64,000 bases of DNA from the NCBI GenBank assembly GCA_028673005.1, contig CM054117.1:36162061-36226060 (forward strand). Direction: 5' to 3'. Position 1 is the stretch's first letter. Each line of letters opens with the position of its first letter. Position numbers and translations under genes: made by a program. The DNA comes from Tanypteryx hageni (Eukaryota > Arthropoda > Insecta > Odonata > Petaluridae). A model generated the notes under the pieces. That model saw only the letters and a program-made list of their open reading frames with translations, had not been told where the DNA came from and ran no database searches. Shown here piece after piece: positions 52,176 to 64,000 of this stretch.

Positions 52176-54319
52176 GTTAACGGAGGAGGCGCGACAGAAG
52201 GAAAATGTCGAGAGGCGCGTCGTGGACGGGAGGTGAGACATGGAAATTGGGTAGACCTGGTTCTTATTAGACGCAAACTGATAAGGGGTAGGAAACGCCT
52301 TTACGAATTCGACAGGATGAGAAAAAACGGGTAGATTATGGCGAAAAGGCATAAAAAGACAATAATTGGATGGAGTTAGGTGAGCGAATAAAGCGACGAG
52401 GCATAGGAAACGAGGCGACGATGCTTCGTTCCTAATAATTCCTTCAAATTATTTCCTCGTAAAATTCGCCTTCAATGTCTCACTTTTGAGATTACACGAC
52501 CACTGGAAATATCCATCGATTTGAACGCGTAATATGCAACTCGTTCTATTTTTTTAGTAGGTTATAAGGAAATAAGACGAACGCTTCATTTAATGTCTTC
52601 AATAGGTTATTTAACTCTCATAGTCATTATGCGGTTGTGTAAATCAGACACACTTCAGCCGCGTAGCTGCTATCTTTCAGGGTCAAATATCGTCGAATTA
52701 CCAGCGAAGACGGCTACTATACAGACGAGGTGCGTATCTGGTTTACTTAACTACTTTAAGGCGATTAGATTTATACTATCCAACAGAATGAACTCATTAC
52801 GTGAGATAATCCAATATTGAATAACAAGCAATAAACAATGCAGCTACAGGATAGATCATTGTTGCTGTTAAAGCGACTGAATATATTCATATTCCAATCT
52901 TCCCTTAATTTTCTTTATTGATGGCGATATCCGTAATATAATAAACAGTTATCGTACTTAAGAGGTAAATTATCAAACGTCTGAAAAATATAATATATAA
53001 AAATACCCAGCTGCGAATTCACCTACGCGCAAAAAATACAACTTTTAAATACAGCGAAAATACCACCGATTAGCCAACAGAAAGTAGAACCAAACCATCA
53101 AGAGCTGTAACAACAAAAAAACTAAAAAAAACGGCGCAGCTCCCAAGACAACAGATTTAAAGCACCTGTCTGACTTTAGTATGCAAAAGATCGCTCGAGA
53201 TCTCTCTCTTCCTCTTTCTTCTCTCCCCACCCTCTCTCTCCGCGAGCGAGCGCGAATTTGAAAAAAATCCGCGCATGCGTAAAAATCCTTAAGGCGGAAA
53301 GGAAGAGGAAGAGGCGAAATAAAAAAAAACGAGACGAAAAAATAAAGGAGGAAGGGAGCGTACGAATTATCGCCGACGGCGAACAAACACGCGAAGCAAA
53401 AGGAGGAGGAAGAATGAAATGGGGGCGGATAGGGAAAGAGAACGGGTGGGGGGGTTGGAAGAATACAGGTAGGGGGGAGGAGTTTTTTTTAAGGTGGCGC
53501 CTCATCTAGCGTAGGACGAGATAGGAAAGTAAATAAAGAACGGGTGAAACGTGGCTTGCAGGAAAAAAGGAAAAGAAAGAAGGCCGAGGGAACGGGCTGC
53601 AGCGGGGTTAAGGGGATGTGGAAGTAGGAGGATGGGATAAAGAGAGGAAAGAAACGAGGAAGAACGCGCACAAAAGGACGAGGTCGTTAAACAGGATTAC
53701 ATCTCCTTTCCCCTCCAAACACATCCCTCCCCCATTCAGTATCACCTCTGGACGTAACAATCGGAATCGGTAATCGAAAACGGACTTTTTCTTTTTTTTA
53801 CGTAGCATCTCTTATCTTGAACCAGTAAGAGTCATTTTTTGGGAAATAAAAACCTCTTCCATGCCTCTTACGCTACAAACAATTAATGGCGAGGGTGAGA
53901 CACTCCCAGCTGAAACAACCGTGGAATGTGTTTAATAAAAAAGAAAATTTATTTCTAAAACATATTCCAAAATTAAATTCTTCCGCACGGGAAGTTTAAT
54001 AAAGACCAGATAACCGATTTTAATTAAATTATCAGTAGCACGCAAAATTGCGCAGAGATATGGGAATGCGATTAGACGCACGGTAATGAAGAGACATGAA
54101 CTCCGATCTATTTAATGACCACAAGGCTCTATCCGCTTTGTTCCCTTCTTCTATACCTGCAGTGATTCTCACTGCTGTTTGCTATACAAGCGGGAGCTGG
54201 ATTATCGAATGTGCCGATCCAGGTTATTAAATAAAGCAACGACAAAATACCCGACGCGTGCGTAGAAGATGAAATTCAAAGAATCCACACGCAGAAACTT
54301 CATAAATCAACCTTGTCAC
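52176..54319. other. Unique sequence
   Basis: AT-rich to 53150, CpG- and purine-rich at 53200-53680, then AT-rich. A possible 49-nt micro-exon (52681-52729, +) is discussed separately. Confidence 0.5.
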
Positions 54320-54776
54320 CAATGTTCCCTCTAATGTGGCTGACTATCTGAGCGGAAATGGAGGAGACTGCACGACAGCATGAACTGAGCGGCCTATCAT
54401 AAAAGAACTTTTTACATTTTTATAGGAAAATAAGGCAGAAATAAGAAATATGACTTAATTTCATTTATAAAATTTACTATAAGATTATTCTAAGACACTT
54501 TTTTACTTTGTATTAGCCATTTTATGAAAATTGTAATAAAATAGTGCAAAGGGGTTGTCGCTTTTAGCGGTCTCACTGGTTACCTTGTGTCAACGGAGAC
54601 TGTATAAGGCAGTCGTGATAAGGAAATATGTAATAAAAAATGGGACAAAATAGGAACTTTAATTTCGGGCGTGACCCCTATGTCACTGTTTTTAGTCTGT
54701 GGTGCGCGGAGTATAGTAATCTGTGCGCGGGTGTTTAGAAATTTGTGCGCGGACGCGCAGCTTAGAGGGAGCATTG
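54320..54776. mobile_element. hAT-like miniature inverted-repeat element, 457 bp
   Basis: The ends caatgttccctctaa (54320-54334) and ttagagggagcattg (54762-54776) are inverted complements with one mismatch. Near the right end, repeated gtgcgcgg words at 54722, 54745 and in the gcggacgcgcag segment give subterminal repeats typical of hAT elements with this CAATGTTCCCTCTAAG terminus. The flanking octamers (cttgtcac, tttgggag) match poorly, suggesting an old copy or a slightly different boundary. No coding capacity. Confidence 0.7.
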
Positions 54777-57366
54777 TTTGGGAGTCCTATCATTCAAACT
54801 ATGACCGGTGAAAAAGAACGAAAGAAGAGAGAGAAAAAATGGATTTCCAGCGATACATTCCGCAAGAGACTGTTTGGATGGAAAAAGAAAATCAATCGAT
54901 ATTTCCGGCACTCAGACCTTTCTCTCTCTCTCTCTCGCACACTCTCTGCTAAATGATTCTCCTCACATCTACTGACCACCAAAACCCCACCCTGAATTCC
55001 CAACCCTCCCTCCCCCTCCCCACACACTCCTCCCGTCGCCTCTAACCTAACCTATCCCCTAAAAAACCCTTATCCAGCCCTTCCACATCGTCCTCCCCCT
55101 CCTTCGTTCCTCCCCCGCCACAACTACACCACTCCTTGATTCACGTCCTCCATCCCATCCGATCTGACCACACACCGTCGTGCACATGCGCCCACATCCA
55201 AAACACCCCGTAATCCCTAGGCAAACCACCGGACCCACTCTACGTCCCTCCCTTTACCGAAAAAAACCAGCCAACGCCAAACCCTTCCTCCCAGAAAGAG
55301 GAGGAAAGACACACTTGGACGGATACAAAGCACTAGCGCAGGAAAGGAGTCGAGTGACTTTCTCTCTCGCTCCCTCCTCTCATCGCGGATTTTCGCTTTC
55401 TACCACTTCTCTCTCTCTCTCTCTTCTCTCAATGCAAGAGAGAGTGAGGCGGCTCTTGCTGGAGCAAGCGAGTGAGGCCAGCTTTAATCCGGAGGCTAAC
55501 GTCGAAAACGACAATCAGGGTTCTCTCTGTACCGCTGGAGACAGTCCCTCACTCACCCTTTATTCTCTCTCGCCTAGTGTGGGCGAGGAACGAGACCGCT
55601 TTCAAGTTAAGTCACCCACGGCTATGATCAACCGCGCCGAAGCACCAAAGTTAATGCGAGGGATTATGCATGGAGGAACTCGTGTGCATTCCTAGGACCA
55701 ATGACACGATGGCAACCCACGAAGCGTCGAAGTCGAGGATTAACAACCTCGTGCGACTGTTTGCGCGTGTGGAGGAAGATGGAATTCTGAAGATGAAAGA
55801 GGTTTGAAACCCCTGATGAGGAATTGGAAGCGATCAAAAGCTTTAGAAGGCAAAGTGAAATGAATAAGTGCAAAAGTGTGTAACTCAGTTATTCCCTCAT
55901 ATTTATTAATTTATCATAAGACTAAATAAATACAAAATTTGATTCAAAAGTAAAATCCAAAATGGTGCCGTTAAATAACAGAGAATACGAAATGAATGGA
56001 ACATACATACTTAAATGGAATGCTGCCAAGGTCAACATCACCCCTTAAGTTATATCGAAGCGAATAGGAAAACATATAAAAAAGTATAGTCCTAATAATC
56101 GCCAATAAACTTGAACCGTTTATATCACCCTAAAGCAGAAAATGCGAAAGCTAAAAATCCCAGTTTTACTTCCAAGTGCCTTCGAAAAAAATAGGCTCAT
56201 TAAATTTTCCCTACTCATAAAAGAGGACATATTGAAGAGCTTCCGGAATCACACAACTGCGAAATTTCAAGAATCTTCGCTCAAGACAAAATCTACACAA
56301 ACACACATGGCGAACAGTAACCTCCGGCGATGAATAGCCTTCTTAAGTAGGGTAGAAACAAAAGGAATGAAATAAAAAGCAAAGCACGCCATAAAAAGTA
56401 AACAGCAAACGGAGAGAGAGACGAAGCAGAGAGGATGTTGAGGAAGGTTCTCCAGGAGATCGTAGCCAAGGAAATAAAAAATAATGACATTAGAAAAATG
56501 GAGGATAGTTCGAGTGGAAGAGAGACCAAGTAGCCTAGCGATAATCTTTCCGTGCTACACTCCTTGTTTCGCACCCAACCGCCGGGAGACTGTTATTAAA
56601 TTCCAAAACAGAACATCACTCTAACCACTCCACTACTACCACATCTGCAACTTCTTACCTCATCACCGAATCATGCGAAACAAAACGAAAAATCTCCGTT
56701 GAGGAAAAAAGTAACACAAAAACGAGAGGGGGATGATATGTTTAGGAGAGAGGTTAGGGGCAGGAGGAGAGGGCGGAAGTGAGCTGAGGAGAGGGGAGGG
56801 GGGAGAAGAGATGGCGAGAGGGATAAGGGAGGGATAAAGGACTGGCATCAAGGCGGAGGATAACGCTAAGGAGGGGCGAGAAATGGAGCCGTTACACGCA
56901 GCGCTCTAAGATGGCGCTGGCGTCTTTGGTGGACGGAAGGAATGGCGGCGGGTGAAAGATGTGTGGTTCGTTTGGGTTTTTCGGGGTTGGAGGAGGACAC
57001 GGGGAGGAATACTGAGAAAGAGAGTGAGAGAAAGAGATAAAATGAAACGAAGCGAGGAGTGGTGGAGAGAGAGAAAGAGGGGAGGTGTGAAAAATGTGAT
57101 TGGACGAGAGTGATATCAGGGCAAAAAATATAGGATTATTACGAGGAATGAATAATAAAGGAATAAGGGTCAAGGGAGTTTTTAACGGGTAATAATTACG
57201 ACAAGGGAGCAACGAGAAGTGAATGGACGAAGTATAATACACCAGAAGAGACCATGACTCAAGGCCGTTCAAAACCGAGTTGCCATACTTTCTTTTCGAA
57301 AGATACTTCAAAGGAAATGCGATCATGCTCGATTATTTGCAGTCGAAAGCACATTTTAAATAATAT
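54777..57366. other. Unique sequence
   Basis: Pyrimidine-rich at 54960-55280, balanced at 55300-55800, AT-rich at 55870-56350, GA-rich at 56720-57100. A 171-codon plus frame at 55180-55695 has no recognisable domain and starts in a pyrimidine-rich patch. Confidence 0.5.
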
Positions 57367-57637
57367 GAGGTGGTTAACAACACTGGTCAACAAAGATTTT
57401 GTTCAATGTAAAATTTCAACTGTTTCTTAGGTATTTTTAGGTGCTGATTTCAAAAATGAAGTCAGAATTTTTCTATCGCCCACCATTTTTGTGTAACAGA
57501 CATAATAATATGAATATAGAAATTAGCGTATAAATAAATATTACTTATTGTGTTCATAGAAAGAAACAGCTGGTTAGTAAATGTTGGTTTGTTTATGTGT
57601 TGACTGCTAACATGAGGTCAGTGTTTGCACATCACCA
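57367..57637. other. Probable 5' non-coding part of the transposon-like element
   Basis: AT-rich sequence without any open frame, placed directly before the duplicated leader. It differs in texture from the purine-rich DNA ending near 57100. I looked near 59600-60100 for an inverted copy of its first bases (ggttaacaacactgg region) and found none, so the element's termini and any target-site duplication remain undefined. Confidence 0.3.
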
Positions 57638-57879
57638 CAGTCCAAAAGTTATGAGTCATCACCTTGGATCTCTTTGCTCTCAGTTGAGTGTCAGCTTTCA
57701 TTTGTGAAACATGCCTAGTGTCTGTGACTCATAGTCCAAAACCTATGAGTCATCACCTTGGTAGGCAGCTACTAATGTAGTAAATATGCTGGCACTTTCA
57801 CAATGTCTGATTCAGTATCTTCTCTTTGCTCTCAGTTGAGCGTCAGCTTTCATTTGTGAAACATGCCTAGTGTCTGTGA
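57638..57879 (+). repeat. Direct repeats in the leader of the transposon-like gene
   Basis: A 59-bp block at 57669-57727 recurs at 57821-57879 with one mismatch (offset 152 bp). A 30-bp block ending in gagtcatcaccttgg at 57638-57667 recurs at 57732-57761 with three mismatches. Together they look like a tandem duplication of roughly 150 bp with an internal rearrangement, lying just before the start codon at 57936. It may be part of the element's own regulatory or terminal structure, or a local duplication after insertion. Confidence 0.85.
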
Positions 57880-57935
57880 GTTCTAGTTTAGTGGTGAATA
57901 TTTTTAGTGTGTAGTGCGTGTTTTTTAAGGGAAAA

Positions 57936-59609
57936 ATGCCTCGAAATGGTAAAAGTCACCCGAACAATTTTTGCTATATTTGTAGTGAGTTAACTTTAAA
58001 GGCACAGAGGCAAAATATTACCCCTATAGTTAGTAAATCATATGAGCTTTATTTTGGATGCAAAGTAGGTGATCAGGACAAATCTTGGGCTCCTCACATC
58101 TGTTGTGCTTCATGTGTAACACTACTGACTGGCTGGCTTAAAAGATCCAGTCACATGCCATTTGCAGTTTCCATGGTTTGGAGAGAACCTAAGGACCATT
58201 CATTAGATTGCTATTTTTTCTTGACTAACATATCTGGAGTTACATCTAAGTCTAAACATACTGTCAAATATCCAAATCTTCCATCAGCTATCAGACCTGT
58301 GTCCCATGGTCCAGAGCTTCCTGTACCTAAGCCACCAGAAACATGGACCTTGGATGAAGAAGATGATGGTGATGTCGAGACCCGGAGTGACTCAGGAAAT
58401 GAAATACAGAATGACCCAGCATTTATGGAAAGCCTGACTTCTTCTAACCCTCACTTGATAACTCAGTCTGAACTCAATGATTTGGTTCATGATCTTAATT
58501 TACCTAAAAGTCAAGCAGAACTTTTAGCTTCAAGATTAAAAGGATGGAATCTTCTTGATCAGGGCGCTAAAATGTTTTTTCCGTAAACGCCAACAGCAAT
58601 TTGAACATCTATTTTCTAAAGAGGGAGATGTCGTTTATTGCAATGATGTTGATTCTCTACTGGAGGCCTTGGGGCAGCAGCACAATCCTCAGGAGTGGCG
58701 TTTGTTCATAGATTCCTCAAAGGTGAGTATAAAAGCAGTCCTGCTTCACAATGGAAACAAGTACCCATCTGTTCCACTAGCCCATGCTGCTCACATAAAG
58801 GAATCGTATGAGAACATGAAACTTCTGCTGACCAGTATCCAGTATGAACAGTATTCTTGGTATGTCTGTGGAGATCTAAAAGTGATTGCTGTGTTACTTG
58901 GGTTACAGCTTGGATATACCAAATTCTGTTGCTTCTTGTGTGAATGGAATAGCAGAGATAGACAAAACCACTACATCAAAAAGCAATGGCAAAAAGAGAA
59001 ACACTCACTCCAGGAAAGAAAAATGTAGTTAGTCAGCCACTGGTTAGTTCTGAAAAAATCTATTTACCGCCATTTCACATTAAACTAGGCTTGATGAAAA
59101 TTTTGTAAAAGAGATGGATCGTAATGGACGTGGATTTCTCTTCTTGAAAAATAAATTTCTGAGAATTAGTGAGGCAAAAATCAAAGAAGGAATATTTGTG
59201 GGTCATCAAATAAGGGAACTGATGAAGGATGCTTTGTTTGAAAGCCAATTGAATGAAACTGAAGCAGCTGCATGGGCATCTTTCAAAAAAGTAGTCACCA
59301 ACTTTCTGAGAAACTACAAGGCAGAAAACTACAGGCAACTTGTGAGTGAGCTTCTTGCGGCCTACAGAGCAATGGGGTGTAATATGTCTCTAAAAATACA
59401 CTTTTTGGACTCCCATTTGGACTTTTTTTCCGGAAAACCTCGGGGCTGTGAGCGACGAACATGGAGAACGCTTTCAGGACATCTCTGCTATGGATAACCG
59501 CTACCAGGGAAAATGGAGGCCAAAAATGTTGGCTGACTAATGCTGGACACTTAAGAGGAATGTTCCTCAAGCAAATTTCAGCAGACAATCCACATCAACT
59601 ACATTTTAG
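57936..59609 (+). pseudogene. Frameshifted copy of an uncharacterised, probably transposon-derived arthropod gene
   Basis: Seen: starting at ATG 57936, five consecutive open segments lie in shifting frames and read as one protein of about 557 residues. Breaks are a 1-nt gain in the T6 run at 58575-58580, a 1-nt loss in the A run at 58991-58995, a 1-nt loss in the A run at 59097-59100, and a 1-nt gain in the T7 run at 59423-59429; an in-frame TAA follows at 59538-59540, and the reading ends at TAG 59607. The N-terminus has paired cysteines (C13-x2-C16 and C57-x2-C60) reminiscent of a zinc-finger-associated domain, then an acidic linker. The central part holds WRLFIDSSKVS, YVCGDLK and FCCFLCEW, spaced like a nuclease-fold transposase core followed by a Cys pair. 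From memory, near-identical unannotated proteins recur in many arthropod genomes, which suggests a mobile family. No catalytic assignment is proven. Codon usage and AT content differ from the surrounding purine-rich DNA. Confidence 0.8.
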
Positions 59610-60534
59610 GTTAGTAAATATATACTAATTTTTTTACATATAATAAAAATACCTTTAATTTGAATGACATACATCTTTCGATTACTTAAAAACCATGGGT
59701 GATAGAAGCATTTGGTAAACAGATTTGAAATTAGCGCGAAAAATTCTATAAGAATCACCATCTTCTTACCATGTAACAAAAAAGTTTTCTTTTGTTATCC
59801 AGTGTAATCAAATCCAATGGGTTAATCAGCAAATTTTTCTTGCAAATAAACAATGCGAAGGATGAGCCGAAGGAATATGAATTAAGTAAAAAATACCTAC
59901 GCACGTGAAAGCAACAAATATTGAGGAATGCCAATTCATCCTTCAAATTTACGCGGAATTCCGTTATTCGAAGAAGGTATGATAGAGCATATTGCATTTT
60001 TTAAATAGCAGTGTAACGTCAAGGACAAAAAACAATTGTTGTAACCTCCATAGTTAGAGTGAGATCTTCATTAAATCGACGACGGGTAGTCGACTTTTTG
60101 GAAATGCCTTAAAAACTTAAGAAACCTACATACCGCTCGCTCTTCCACTGCGACAATTTTTTTCTTTATTTGTCTTCGTATGAGATAGTTTCGCGGCTTA
60201 AGGTAGGACAATGAAATACACGTGTTTACAATATTACGAGGAAATGAAGAGGATGAAAACTGAACCCTTAAAATTAAAAGAATCCGAATTTCTTGGCAAA
60301 AGCCTTGAAAAATTACACATTTTTTAATATCCAAAAAACAAAAGATTTTCAGCGGAAAATCCTACTAAAAGCTTCGAAATGTCTTTTTTTTCGGTTACCG
60401 AGAATTGAGGGGAAGGGAGCCTACAAAATGAGAAAAGGGTAAAGGAAAAGGAAGAGTAGGGAGATAAACGTGAAAATAACAAGAATGAAGGAATCGGAAC
60501 TAGAACGCGAAGGTTCAGTAGAGGGAGAGGCAAA
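59610..60534. other. AT-rich sequence downstream of the transposon-like gene
   Basis: No terminal repeat matching the left side of the element was found, and no gene. Confidence 0.5.
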
Positions 60535-61260
60535 GGAGGGAGGGATGAGATAGGGAGAGGGAAGGAGGGAGGGAGGGGAAGGAGGGAGGGAGGGGAAGGA
60601 GAGAGGGAGGGGAAGGAGAGAGGGAGGGAAAGGAGAGAGGGAGGGAAAGGAGAGAGGGAGGGAAAGGAGAGAGGGAGGGAAAGGAGAGAGGGAGGGAAAG
60701 GAGAGAGGGAGGGAAAGGAGAGAGGGAGGGGAAGGAGAGGGGAAGGAGAGAGGGAGGGGAAGGAGAGAGGGAAGGGAAGGAGAGAGGGAAGGGAAGGAGA
60801 GAGGGAAGGGAAGGAGAGAGGGAAGGGAAGGAGAGAGGGAAGGGAAGGAGAGAGGGAGGGGAAGGAGAGAGGGAGGGGAAGGAGAGAGGGAGGGGAAGGA
60901 GAGAGGGAGGGGAAGGAGAGAGGGAGGGGAAGGAGAGAGGGAGGGGAAGGAGAGAGGGAGGGGAAGGAGAGGGGAAGGAGAGAGGGAGGGGAAGGAGAGA
61001 GGGAGGGGAAGGAGAGGGGAAGGAGAGAGGGAGGGGAAGGAGAGAGGGAGGGGAAGGAGAGAGGGAGGGGAAGGAGAGAGGGAGGGGAAGGAGAGAGGGA
61101 GGGGAAGGAGAGAGGGAGGGGAAGGAGAGAGGGAGGGGAAGGAGAGAGGGAGGGGAAGGAGAGAGGGAAGGGAAGGAGAGAGGGAAGGGAAGGAGAGAGG
61201 GAAGGGAAGGAGAGAGGGAAGGGAAGGAGAGGGAGGGGATAGAGGGAGGGCAGAGAGGGA
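60535..61260. repeat. 16-bp minisatellite, about 45 copies
   Basis: Unit ggaaggagagagggag, with variants ggga versus agga in blocks (60620-60720, 60770-60850, 61160-61230) and occasional 10-bp half units. It opens a 284-codon Ser/Pro/Leu frame on the minus strand that is rejected as coding. Confidence 0.95.
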
Positions 61261-64000
61261 GGGAATGCGTTGGATGAGGCAGAGCGCGATACAGGGAGGA
61301 ATGCTTCGTTTCCGCGGTAGTGGGCTGTAGATTACGGCTCAAGGGCCATACCTCGCACCCATAACACAAGTGAATTTGAATTGGTTACCGAAGGTGATAA
61401 AGCGAAGAAGGCGATACAGAGATGAAGGCGATAAAGAGAAGAAGGCGATAAAAAGAAGAAAGCGAAAGACTAGAAAGAATAAAGTACTTTCGAGGGAGAG
61501 AGGATGTTCAAGAGAGAAAGGCGGGAGAAAAAGTAAAGGGGCGCAGTAAGTGCGGAGGGGAGCGAAATTTTATTTTATTTTTCTCTTCAGAGGCAGGTAT
61601 AAAAATTCGGGATTCCTGACTCGAACCGAACTATCTGAAAGAGAGCGTACAGTTTGGGGCGAGCCAATGCTTCAGCGTGAAATGTCTGCACGGGCGGTTT
61701 AAGCCGACGTTGTTGTAGGTGGTAGCGGCGGAGGGTGGGTTAAAAAAGACGATAGGTGGGGAGGACGAGAGGGGGGGAGGAAGAGAGAGTGGGAAGGGTG
61801 AGTGGAATGCGGGGGAGGAAGCATTCCGAGAAGTGAAAGGGTGAAAAAAGGCGGCATAAAGAATTCGGATGCCAAATGGAACAAAAGGGGGCGATAAAAT
61901 TTTGAGATCCAATAAAGAGGAAACGGGAGAGCGAGAAGTCGTGATAGTTAACGCATAAAACTTCGACCGTTACAAGGAACGGAATAGAAGGGAACGACGA
62001 ATGGGACACGTAGCATTTGCATTGAATCTTTTCGCTAACAAGTCCGAAAAAAACGACGAGATTCTTCGTGACAAACACAACGACCGCCCTTTTCGTTTTA
62101 GTAACCCGCCCGCGGGAGAAGCTTTACCGAAATCACGACACCTTCTTCCTTTTTCTTTGGAATCTTCGACTTGAGAATCACACTCTGTGACAAGTGAATT
62201 GAGCGACTTCCGACTGGGCAAACCCGACATACGCCGAAAAATAAACATAATTCAGAGAAACGGCGTTAAGATTCCCCACCTTAAACGCAAGAATGAAACA
62301 ATTTTAAAAGCGGCAAGCGAAAAAAAAATATAAAATAACACGGTACGCGCCACGGCCATTGCCGACACGGTTTTCTCGGGAGAAAATTTGTGATTATTCC
62401 CTCTTTACCCCTCGGGATATGTGCGGAAAAGGGCCTAAAGAGGAGCGGATTGAGAAATAAGAGTGAGCGAAAGAGAGAAAGCAGTTGAGGAACGATTGCG
62501 GCTAGGAAGAAAGAAACACGAAGATGGCGGCAGCTTGCAAAAGAGGAAAGAGAGATTGGAGAGTGGGTCTGCTGAAGTGGATGTGGGCGGATATTTTGGG
62601 GCGTCTGTGGAGGAGGGAGGAGGTCTCGAGACGAAAGGAGAGAGAGAGACGGAGTGTGTGAGAGAGCGAGATAGGGGGAGGGGCCAAGAGACGGAGGTGG
62701 AGGCCATGACAAATCGCGTGTGAAGGGTCCGAAGAAGTAGGAAACTGGGTAGCTCTGCGGAAGCCCAAAAGCTCTATGATGAGCACGGAAGGAAAGAGGA
62801 CATATTTAACGGCCGGAGAGGAGTGAGGCAGAAGAAGGCGAGAGAGAGAGAGAGAGAAAGAGACGGGGAAAGTGTGGAGAAAAAGAAGATGGTAGAGAAG
62901 TTGGGGCGGAGGTGAAAAGAAAAGAGGTGGAAAGGTCCCCCTTGGGGAGAGCCGTAAAAAAACAAGGAAGACTCGAAGAGACAGAGTCCCCGCAAGGAGA
63001 ATATAAGAAGGTATCGGGACAGAAAGGGAGACACTGAAAGATCTACAATAAAGAGAAAGTCGAGAAGGGGAAATCGAGGAAGTGTGAAAACAGAATACGA
63101 GCAATAGTGGGGAGAGTGCGAGAGGTCAGATCGACAAGTTGAGAGGGAAAGAAGAAAAATAGAAAAGCGAATCTTGCCCGAGGCAATGGCTAGTATTTGC
63201 GGAGGATGACGACAAATAGGCAAGGTGAGAACAATAAAAGAAACAATCATAACAGGTGAAACCGATTCATTTCAAGGGAGACACAAATTAAATGAGAAAA
63301 AAGAGCCAAAATAAACGAGGACAAAATTAAGACCCACTAAAATAATGACCCGAGGAATGAAAAAGAAGACGGAGAAATCGCAACAATGACGAGATTTGGG
63401 AAAAGAAAAACGGCGATGAAAGATTTAGAAATAAAGCGTGAAAAAGAGCCATGTGGCGAGAAAATGAAGGGAGTGGCAGAAGGGTGGGAGTAAATCCGTT
63501 GAATAGAAAGAGAGAGAGTGTGTTGATATGGATAAGAGCCCTTAATGACCCAGTAAATACTCTTGGGATCTCCCGCCGGTCCACTACTCCCACTCCCACG
63601 CACTCAAATCCTCTTCATCTAAAACTCTTTCTCTTTCCCGAGCGGTTAGCAATACAAACAATCAAAAAAGGAAGAAGATTAAGAAGGAAAGGAGAGAGGA
63701 GATGAATAGAGGGTGGGACAGAGAAAAAGAGGGAGAAAAGGATTGAAAAATAACGGCATCTGAAGAGACCGAAGTAGAGAATGAGAGAGAGAGGAAGAGT
63801 TACGAAGGATTAACGGCGAAGCTCTGTGGCGCAAAGATTAATGGGAGAGATAAATGAAAGGGAAGACGAAGGGGGGTTAGGAAGGGAGGGATGATAGCGG
63901 TGGAGAGGGAAGAAGAGGAAAATTGCGGTAAATATAGGTAAATAATAATCCCGGACTAATAAAAACTGTTTATTTCCTCCCGTTTTTATTTCTTTTCCTG
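61261..64000. other. Unique purine-biased sequence to the window end
   Basis: Mostly GA-rich on the + strand (61380-61860, 62460-63240, 63660-63920). Minus frames such as 62502-63104 are Ser/Leu/Pro-rich and compositional. No exon recognised. Confidence 0.5.

Noticed and set aside
51564..52352. Frames of 180-260 codons on both strands
   Set aside because: Produced by the 14-bp minisatellite.
54166..54226. Strong polypyrimidine tract and gcag acceptor followed by a short open stretch
   Set aside because: The following donor (ccag|gttatt) is poor and the peptide is unrecognised in either open frame.
55180..55695. 171-codon plus-strand frame
   Set aside because: Begins in a pyrimidine-rich patch and matches no family I know; no supporting signals.
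60515..61369. 284-codon minus-strand Ser/Pro/Leu frame
   Set aside because: A 16-residue periodic product of the 16-bp array.

Overview
This is a gene-poor stretch of an animal nuclear genome, most likely an insect. The evidence is one sharply spliced exon whose peptide matches the insect form of the TIA-1/Rox8 RNA-binding protein, a decayed copy of a gene family I associate with arthropod genomes, several non-autonomous DNA-transposon footprints, and long tandem purine arrays. CpG is not visibly depleted. Species cannot be told from the sequence. There is no sign of bacterial or organellar organisation, no operons, no tRNA or rRNA gene that I could recognise, and no CRISPR array. One assembly gap of exactly 500 N lies at 42696-43195. 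LAYOUT. The only confident functional coding sequence is an 88-nt internal exon on the minus strand (35705-35792), encoding the first half of RRM2 of a TIA1/TIAR (Drosophila Rox8) orthologue with canonical splice sites on both sides. I could not find the neighbouring RRM1, second-half RRM2 or RRM3 exons, so everything from about 1 to 35704 and much of what lies above 35792 is probably intron of this gene or intergenic DNA. A second, weaker minus-strand exon candidate (45333-45422) has a stop codon in the frame that the RRM2 exon requires, followed by a U-rich stretch downstream of a weak donor; it may be a poison cassette exon. At 57936-59609 (+) there is a broken copy of an uncharacterised, probably mobile gene with an N-terminal Cys-rich domain, interrupted by four homopolymer indels and one nonsense codon. 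MOBILE AND REPEATED DNA. Two hAT-like miniature elements (13946-14257, 54320-54776), one perfect-TIR miniature element (18544-18710) and two foldback elements (5282-5485, 36713-36861) are visible. Purine/pyrimidine tandem arrays occur at 7205-7610, 7738-7950, 22056-22231, 32452-33470, 43196-44015, 48189-48765, 51667-52175 and 60535-61260; all but one have purines on the + strand. These arrays create the longest open frames in the window, none of which I accept as genes. The remaining sequence is unique, intron-like or intergenic, with short microsatellites and a few CpG-dense blocks (notably 34150-34870).
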